From assembly GCA_009746045.1 (NCBI GenBank), contig RPFO01000156.1, positions 1,483,381 to 1,547,380 of the forward strand: a stretch of DNA of 64,000 bases, given 5' to 3'. Position 1 is the stretch's first letter, and each line of letters starts with the position of its first letter. Below are positions 53,801-62,800 of the stretch, piece by piece. The notes beneath the pieces are model-generated. The model saw only the letters and a list, made by a program, of their open reading frames with translations, did not search any database and was not told where the DNA came from. The DNA comes from Mesostigma viride (taxonomy: Eukaryota > Streptophyta > Mesostigmatophyceae > Mesostigmatales > Mesostigmataceae). Both the position numbers and the translations under genes were made by a program.

Positions 53801-56800
53801 TGGGCCGCCAAATGGCCACTATGGACATTGATCGCTACGGCGAGCATGTCCCGTTGCAAACGAGCGCCCTCTCGCCAGCCCCCGGGCTCCGGCCCCCACC
53901 TGCGGGGTCCGACGCCGTGGGTTATCGGCAACCACCGTGCTGAAGGTGACGTTGGGCGTCACCCGCACGGTGGCGGAGGGCGAGCCCTCCGGCGAGAGGC
54001 GTGGGGAGGTGCGCCTGGTCGGCGCATTCCCCTTCTTGTTGTCCTTGCCGGCATTGTTGTTGGAAGCCATGTCTATTGATTTCAGTCCAAGTTGGAATGA
54101 GATGAATGCGAGAGACAACTCACGAAAGCTGAGAATGATGAGGAAGATTGTATAAGCAATAATACAATGAACGCAATGAAAGCTGAGGGCTCAGGATGGA
54201 ACTGGGCAAACTCGGGTCCTGCGGCACTCCCCAGTGCTACGCCTATATGCCTATGGCAGCGCTACCTGCAGCGCCTACCAGTGGACAACTGTACACTGCA
54301 ATGCCATGCGACCACGTCACTAGCATCCACTACACACTCGGCCCGTCAGACCCGGATACCCCGGATCTGGCGGGTCGAGCTAGAGCCTAGGAACACTCTG
54401 GCACTAACTGCACGTCGGTCCACATGACACCTCAGTACCGTACGACCTGCCGTACAGTACTGAGGTGTCCCGCTCAGCCGCGGTGGCAATACTCGGCGCG
54501 CAGGCCGGAAATCCGTGTGTCAGCCTAAGCATCTCATCTAACTTGCTTATGTCCCCCAGTCACACGTGCAAATGTTAGTGGGGGGGGGGATGGGGCAATG
54601 TGGGGTAAGGGTGTGAGGGAATAAGGTCTTAAGGGACCGAGGTGTGAGGGCACACAGGTATACAAGGTTGAAAGGGTTCAATTGGTTTGGGTGCCGAACA
54701 TCGACCCGCTTATGTCCCCCAGTCCCACGTGCAACTGGTGGTAGTCGAGATAAAGGGGCATGCAGAGGAATAGGTTAGGGTCGGTGCGGTGTACGGGTGG
54801 AGTGGGGTAGGTTAGGGTCGGTGCGGTGTACGGGTGGAGTGGGGTAGGTTAGGGTCGGTGCGGTGTATGGGTGGAGTGGGGTAGGTTAGGGTCGGTGCGG
54901 TGTATGGGTGGAGTGGGGTAGGTTAGGGTCGGTGCGGTGTACGGGTGGAGTGGGGTAGGTTAAGGTCGGTGCGGTGTACGGGTGGAGTGGGGTAGGTTAA
55001 GGTCGGTGCGGTGTACGGGTGGAGTGGGGTAGGTTAAGGTCGGTGCGGTGTACGGGTGGAGTGGGGTAGGTTAAGGTCGGTGCGGTGTATGGGTGGAGTG
55101 GGGTAGGTTAGGGTCGCTGCGGTGTACGGGTGGAGTGGGGTAGGTTAAGGTCGGTGCGGTGTACGGGTGGAGTGGGGTAGGTTAAGGTCGGTGCGGTGTA
55201 CGGGTGGAGTGGGGTAGGTTAGGGTCGGTGCGGTGTATGGGTGGAGTGGGGTAGGTTAGGGTCGGTGCGGTGTACGGGTGGAGTGGGGTAGGTTAGGGTC
55301 GGTGCGGTGTACGGGTGGAGTGGGGTAGGTTAGGGTCGGTGCGGTGTACCAGTGGAGTGGGGTAGGTTAAGGTCGGTGCGGTGTACGGGTGGAGTGGGGT
55401 AGGTTAGGGTCGGTGCAGTGTACGGGTGGAGTGGGGTAGGTTAAGGTCAGTGCGGTGTACGGGTGGAGTGGGGTAGGTTAGGGTCGGTGCGGTGTACGGG
55501 TGGAGTGGGGTAGGTTAAGGTCGGTGCGGTGTACGGGTGGAGTGGGGTAGGTTAGGGTCGGTGCGGTGTATGGGTGGAGTGGGGTAGGTTAGGGTAGGTG
55601 TGGGGTACGGGTGGAGTGGGGTAGGTTAGGGTCGGTGCAGTGTACGGGTGGAGTGGGGTAGGTTAAGGTCGGTGCGGTGTACGGGTGGAGTGGGGTAGGT
55701 TAGGGTAGGTGCGGTGTATGGGTGGAGTGGGGTAGGTTAGGGCTGGTGCGGTGTACGGGTGGAGTGGGGTAGGTTAAGGTCGGTGCGGTGTACGGGTGGA
55801 GTGGGGTAGGTTAGGGTCGGTGCGGTGTACGGGTGGAGTGGGGTAGGTTAGGGTCGGTGCGGTGTACGGGTGGAGTGGGGTAGGTTAGGGTCGGTGCGGT
55901 GTACGGGTGGAGTGGGGTAGGTTAGGGTCGGTGCGGTGTATGGGTGGAGTGGGGTAGGTTAGGGTCGGTGCGGTGTACGGGTGGAGTGGGGTAGGTTAGG
56001 GTCGGTGCGGTGTACGGGTGGAGTGGGGTAGGTTTGGGTCGGTGCGGTGTACGGGTGGAGTGGGGTAGGTTAGGGTCGGTGCGGTGTACGGGTGGAGTGG
56101 GGTAGGTTAGGGTCAGTGCGGTGTACGGGTGGAGTGGGGTAGGTTAAGGTCGGTGCGGTGTACGGGTGGAGTGGGGTAGGTTAGGGTCGGTGCGGTGTAC
56201 GGGTGGAGTGGGGTAGGTTAAGGTCGGTGCGGTGTACGGGTGGAGTGGGGTAGGTTAGGGTCGGTGCGGTGTATGGGTGGAGTGGGGTAGGTTAGGGTCG
56301 GTGCGGTGTACGGGTGGAGTGGGGTAGGTTAGGGTCGGTGCGGTGTACGGGTGGAGTGGGGTAGGTTAGGGTCGGTGCGGTGTACCGGTGGAGTGGGGTA
56401 GGTTAAGGTCGGTGCGGTGTACGGGTGGAGTGGGGTAGGTTAGGGTCGGTGCAGTGTACGGGTGGAGTGGGGTAGGTTAAGGTCAGTGCGGTGTACGGGT
56501 GGAGTGGGGTAGGTTAGGGTCGGTGCGGTGTACGGGTGGAGTGGGGTAGGTTAAGGTCGGTGCGGTGTACGGGTGGAGTGGGGTAGGTTAGGGTCGGTGC
56601 GGTGTATGGGTGGAGTGGGGTAGGTTAGGGTAGGTGTGGGGTACGGGTGGAGTGGGGTAGGTTAGGGTCGGTGCGGTGTACGGGTGGAGTGGGGTAGGTT
56701 AGGGTCGGTGCGGTGTACGGGTGGAGTGGGGTAGGTTAGGGTAGGTGCGGTGTATGGGTGGAGTGGGGTAGGTTAGGGCTGGTGCGGTGTATGGGTGGAG

Positions 56801-59800
56801 TGGGGTAGGTTAAGGTCGGTGCGGTGTACGGGTGGAGTGGGGTAGGTTAGGGTCGGTGCGGTGTACGGGTGGAGTGGGGTAGGTTAGGGTCGGTGCGGTG
56901 TACGGGTGGAGTGGGGTAGGTTAGGGTCGGTGCGGTGTACGGGTGGAGTGGGGTAGGTTAGGGTCGGTGCGGTGTATGGGTGGAGTGGGGTAGGTTAGGG
57001 TCGGTGCGGTGTACGGGTGGAGTGGGGTAGGTTAGGGTCGGTGCGGTGTACGGGTGGAGTGTCGTAGGTTTGGGTCGGTGCGGTGTACGGGTGGAGTGGG
57101 GTAGGTTAGGGTCGGTGCGGTGTACGGGTGGAGTGGGGTAGGTTAGGGTCAGTGCGGTGTACGGGTGGAGTGGGGTAGGTTAAGGTCGGTGCGGTGTACG
57201 GGTGGAGTGGGGTAGGTTAGGGTTGGTGCGGTGTACGGGTGGAGTGGGGTAGGTTAAGGTCGGTGCGGTGTACGGGTGGAGTGGGGTAGGTTAGGGTCGG
57301 TGCGGTGTACGGGTGGAGTGGGGTAGGTTAGGGTCAGTGCGGTGTACGGGTGGAGTGGGGTAGGTTAAGGTCGGTGCGGTGTACGGGTGGAGTGGGGTAG
57401 GTTAGGGTCGGTGCGGTGTACGGGTGGAGTGGGGTAGGTTAAGGTCGGTGCGGTGTACGGGTGGAGTGGGGTAGGTTAGGGTTGGTGCGGTGTACGGGTG
57501 GAGTGGGGTAGGTTAGGGTCGGTGCGGTGTATGGGTGGAGTGGGGTAGGTCTAGGATGGATCATGGTGGCACTTACGAGCTAGTAGTAAATTACTATGAG
57601 TACAGATAAGCTGTGTGCTAATGTCCCTAGTTCCCCCCTGGCCCACACAACCCTGGGTCTTGCCTTGCCCCCTTGCCTAGCCCTCTTGCCTTGCCCCCTT
57701 GCCTTGCCCTCTTGCCTTGCCCCCTTGCCTTGCCCCCTTGCCTTGCCCCCTCGCCTTGCCCCCTTGCTTTGCCCCCTTGCCTTGACCCCTGGCCTTGCCT
57801 GTGGGATTTGCCGCCTTGCCTTGCCCCCGTGCCTTGCCCTCTCGCCACCCACCCAGGAGCGCCTCGGTCATCTTCCGGGCACTGGCGCCACTGCCGCTGC
57901 CCTGCCGCGTCCGCTGGGCGGCTGCCAACGCGCTCAAGGGCTCGCACTGCCCCGGCCTGTTCCTCGGCCTGCTGCTGGCGGGGCACCAGGTGGGTCGCAT
58001 CGACTCTGATGGGCGTCACGAGCTAGGTGTCACTTGATTGGTGCTGGCGGGACACCAGGTGGGTGTGCGGTATTGGTTGCTCTGGGCATCATTTCTGCCA
58101 AGCTGGCTGACAAGTGAGGAAGCCAAATGGCGCCATACATGTATCGCTAAATAATCAAACCTACTTACATATAGCCTAAGCCATTAAAAGAGTGCCTAGT
58201 AGGCAAGGAAGTCAGCCAGCCAGCCAGCCAGCCAGTGACATTTCCCACTATCTTTGCCTCACAGTTCCTTCAATTTTATGGCGTATTGTGGCATTTCACC
58301 ATGCTGGTTTTTAGGGGCAAGCCAGTCGTGCGTTTTTTTTCTAAACATACCAGCAATACCGCAGATAACAGGTATGGTGTGGCTGCTAAGGTATCCACCG
58401 ATTAGCGTGCCGGATGCCATAGCTTTTCTGGGCAACCACTTGCTTTATAGTGACTCATTTGTGCTCTGTTGTGATTTGCTTTTTAGCGACTCATTCGTGG
58501 GCAGATCTACAACTTAATCACAAGGGTGGCATGGGAGTGTTGTGATACTACTTCCACAATCAGCGTGCGCTAGGTGACGTTTTCTAGCGTAAGTATTTCT
58601 ATGCTGCCCACCGTCTATCCTAGGTGTCCGTAGGTCCCCTGTCCCCGCGTAAGTATCTAGCTAGGCACACAGCGCAAGGCTTTTTTCAGAGTATTTATCT
58701 GCTATCGGCGGCCTCGTGACGGGTGACGTGGCCCGCAGGTTGTCGCGTGCGCGACCCAAGTGTCCAAGAAAAGCAAGTGCTTGGGCGCAGAGGACGTGCT
58801 GTTGCTCATCAACTTTGTGATGGCATCCGAGTCGTTCCGGTACGTGTCTCCCTGCGCATGTTTTGTAGCCATCACACCACGACCTCGTACACTGCACATA
58901 CTTATAAATTAATTCATTCATTAATCAATTGATTAAACTCGTGCTCCCGTTGGGGAGTCACGGAGCACCGAAGTGCTTTTAATCCCTGTATGTGCACAAC
59001 AGGAAGAAAGGGCATAGACCCCCTCTCTCCTTCATGCCACAGGCATGTCACAGGGTGCACAATCGGACCAGTCGAAACGATCCGGCATCCCCCGTGGGTG
59101 CAATAAAGCTTCGACATAGCAAAAGCATAGCGGGTGCAGTAAGGCTGCCTCATGGTCCAGTGGCCACAGATAGGCTAGCATGGAACTCCTTCAGAGGCTC
59201 CGGTTTGGGAGCATATAACGGCCTCTCCCGGAGCCTGAGGGGGTTTAGGGGCATACCCAGGGTTCACCCACAACCCCCATGGTAGTGAAACAGTTGAGAA
59301 TGTCAGTGAGCTTGTAAAAGTTGATTTTATACAATCAAATACACCGGTTTGATAGACTTGGAGTCTTGATTCTTTCGTGAGGCATCACCCGGAGGGAACA
59401 GCGCGGGCAGAGGGTGAGGCATGGCCGAGCTTTTAGGGGGAGCAAGATGAGGGGCAAGATGTGGGGCAAGATGTGGGGCAAGATGTGGAGCAAGATGTGG
59501 GGCAAGATGTGGGGCAAGATGTGGGGCAAGATGTGGGGCAAGCTAATCTACCCCCTCTAAGGAGCAAAACTCTACCCTTCCCCACCCCCCTCCATTCAGA
59601 CTTGCTTGCCTTGTTCCGGACTCTCCCGAGGGTAAGTTGAATCGACTCACTCAGTGGCCTCGACATTGTTTTGTATATCATCAGCCCTTGTTTGGAACTT
59701 ACATCAGCCCTTGTTTGACCCCCTTACTTGGCCCTTGTTTGACCCCCTTACTCAGGCCTTACTCTGATTGACCCTTGCTCGTTGACCTGCACCTTCTTTT

Positions 59801-62800
59801 GCGTGGTGCGTGTGTGCTCGCTCGTAGTGCCCCGGTCGAGCTGGACTTTGCCAGGCTGTCCGAGTCCACTTATGGTTGCTTCTGATTTGCTTTTGTTATC
59901 TCGTTCTCTTGTCCATGACGTTGGTTACTTGCGGCCTCGCCAGGCTGTCCGAGTCCATGTCCCCCGTCTGCCTCCCCAACAACAACAGCGCAGCATTTGT
60001 CCACGCATACGTCTACTTCCTCGAGGTATGCCCAACTTGCATGTGCCTGATGATCTGCCTGATGACTTCAAGTACAAGCAGGCCCTTGTGAGTACGTCTC
60101 CTTCTCACAGGTGCGCCCTGAGTGAAAGCCCTGGTGATTGCGTTTGGGGCTTGAGGCAGCTCTCATGAGTCCAGGCCGGGAGCCTCATGGACGACGCAGA
60201 GGTGGTCCCCTAGTTTTACCTGCAAGACTACCACCCACAACAGGAACAATAATGGCACTTTCTGGTGACGCAGACAAATGCGAGAGGAGGGAAGTCCCGG
60301 ATTGATCCTCTAAGCATTGGCTGGCTCACAGTTGTTGTCTAAGGTTTGACTGACGTCACGCTCTAGTGGTGAGATGGGGTCTTACCTTCGCTTTCACTGC
60401 TTTGTTGTGTTGATTTTGCTGCTCCGTCTCTCTCACAGCCTGAGGTCTGCCTGGTGCTGCTGACCAGGCAGCCAGAGACGTTCCACTGCCTCTCAAATTG
60501 CAGGTGAGGTCTCAATCAAAGAATAGGAAACAACCTAAGATGCAAGCGAAGATGGTTTTCAGGCGTCTTTGTAGCAGCGTTTGTCTGCACTTGTTTTGGC
60601 AGCACAAAGCCACTTGCCTCCTCAAGGCCCACCTTGTCTTTTTTTTATTCCCTCACCCCTCACCCAACTCATCATTGTCCACCAGCCACCGCACCCACCG
60701 TTTGCCCACCTACTTCAACCGCACCGACCCCAATCTTCTTACCCGGCTTAGGTAGCTCAACCATCTTCCAGCACAAGTACCGTCCGCTCATCCTCATACC
60801 CCAAGAGCCAGATGGCCCATGCTGGATGGCATGAGTGAAGACCCTGGTGATGCTGAACCATGTCTGTACTTGTAGTACTAGTATTTTAGTAGCCATGGCA
60901 AGGTTTGTTTGCATACCACTGTTATCTATGCACATATAAATAGATGCTCGACAGGCATCTATTTCATGTCAGGGCGGACAGTAAGAATGAATGTCTATGA
61001 AAATGTTATCCCCCAAATGGTCTGTGAATTGCCATCTGTGTACATGTTGGCCCTTATCTATGTAAATGTTGGCCCTTTATCTACGTAAATGTTATCCCCC
61101 CAATGGTCTGTGATTTACCATCTGTGTAAATGTTGGCCCTTATCTTTGTAAATGTTTGCCCTTTATCTTCGTAAATGCAATCCCCCCAATGGTCTGTGAT
61201 TTACCATCTGTGTAAATGTTGGCCCTTATCTTTGTAAATGTTTGCCCTTTATCTACGTAAATGTTATCCCCCCAATGGTCTGTGAATTACCATCTGTGTA
61301 AATGTTGGCCCTTATCCATGTAAATGTTGGCCCTTTATCTACGTAAATTTTAGCCCTTATCCAATGGTTGTGCCACGAATAACTGATGTGCTACAACTGT
61401 TAGAGGTGCAACCATTTATGGTGCACACGCCCTGCGCCACCTCCCTGTCAACACACCCACAAAAACAACCCTGCCAGGAAGTCCATCGAGACCTCCCTGC
61501 GCAGCACGGGCGTCGTCAGGGAGGTCCTCGCATCACTGCAACGAGGCGCCCCTGACATCCGCATCGAGGGCTTCCCCCCCGCCGCAGCCACAGGATCTGC
61601 CGCCGCGGCTGCCACGACAGGATCTGCCGTTGCGGCTGCCACAACAATGTCAGGCCCTGTGGGCCCCGCTTCCACGATTGCGGGGTTCATCGGCTCGGCC
61701 ATGGGCAGCAACCCCACGGGCCCTTCCCTTGAAGGCACCAGCTCCTTCACCATCCCCACAGGGATTGCCCAAGTCGGGTCGTTTACGTCCTTCTTCCTGC
61801 CCAAGAGGGATGCGTCCTCGGGCCCGTCCGACGCCAGGGCCGGTGACGGCAGCAGTAGTAGTGGTGCTACTGGCAACGCGAGCCACCCGGCAGGCGTGGG
61901 GCCCAGCCCCGCATCCCTGGCCCCGTCCCAGCTGTGGCACTTTGTGTACCTGCAGCGCACGAGCACGGCCTCGTACCCGGGCGTGGGCGTGGACGCCATG
62001 CAGGTGTTCATGCCGGCGTTTGGCGGTAGTACAGGGCCCGCGCTACAGAAACGGTAGGTGCTTTGGGGGGGGGGGGAAGGGGCGCAGGGGAGATGGTGGA
62101 GATGGGTGGGCTGGGGCTCCCCTGGTGGGTGGGCAGGTGGTGGTCAATATGGTCTTCACCATGTCGAATGTGTCAGTAGAATGAGTGTAGAATATTCTTT
62201 CACGATGTAGCCGAGGTGGCACTGGTTGTGGAGCAACACGCGATTGAGGGGCCGTGCTGTCTCCTTCATTACGAACAGACAGCGAAGAACCGATAAGAAG
62301 GCTTAGAGAGATTTGGGGGGCATGCTGGGGTCGCAGTGGGGGTGGGGGATGGAGGGGACCCGTCTTCTGCTCAGGCACAGCACTAAGGTCCTGAGGGGTA
62401 GAGAAGGGCAGCACAACGCCAAGGATCTGGCGGGTAGAGAAGGCATTCTCGCTTTCGCCTGCCATGTGAGCCTATATAAATGATTTAGGTCTATATAGGT
62501 CCATATAGACCATATGTGTCTATATATGTCTATGTAGGTCTATGTTCCGTTTCTGGCATGCGCTGGTTATGTCTTTGATATAGGTCTATTTAGGTCTATA
62601 GATTGGTCTCTATATGTCTATATATGTACGTGTGTGTCCGGGCCTCTTATATCTCCTGACAATAGTAATAAGTGCGTGTTGACATCGTCGCTGGATCTAT
62701 TGCCATATATATTGGTCTCTACATGTATATATATGTACGTGTGTGCCCGGGCCTCTTATATCTCCTGACAATAGTAATAAGTGCGTGTTGACATCGTTGC

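Noticed and set aside
53389-53931. 180-codon minus and plus twins
   Set aside because: They are the second frame of the foldback arms; the [10 protein letters not shown] frame is the better candidate for original coding.
54766-57550. CRISPR-like array or interstitial telomere
   Set aside because: Units are contiguous without unique spacers, and the 37-bp unit is not a telomere repeat although it contains TTAGGG; it lies in an intron.
57580-58019. Gly/Gln/Lys-rich minus frames ([11 protein letters not shown] type)
   Set aside because: Antisense translation of the CTTGCC repeat next to MON1 exon 7.
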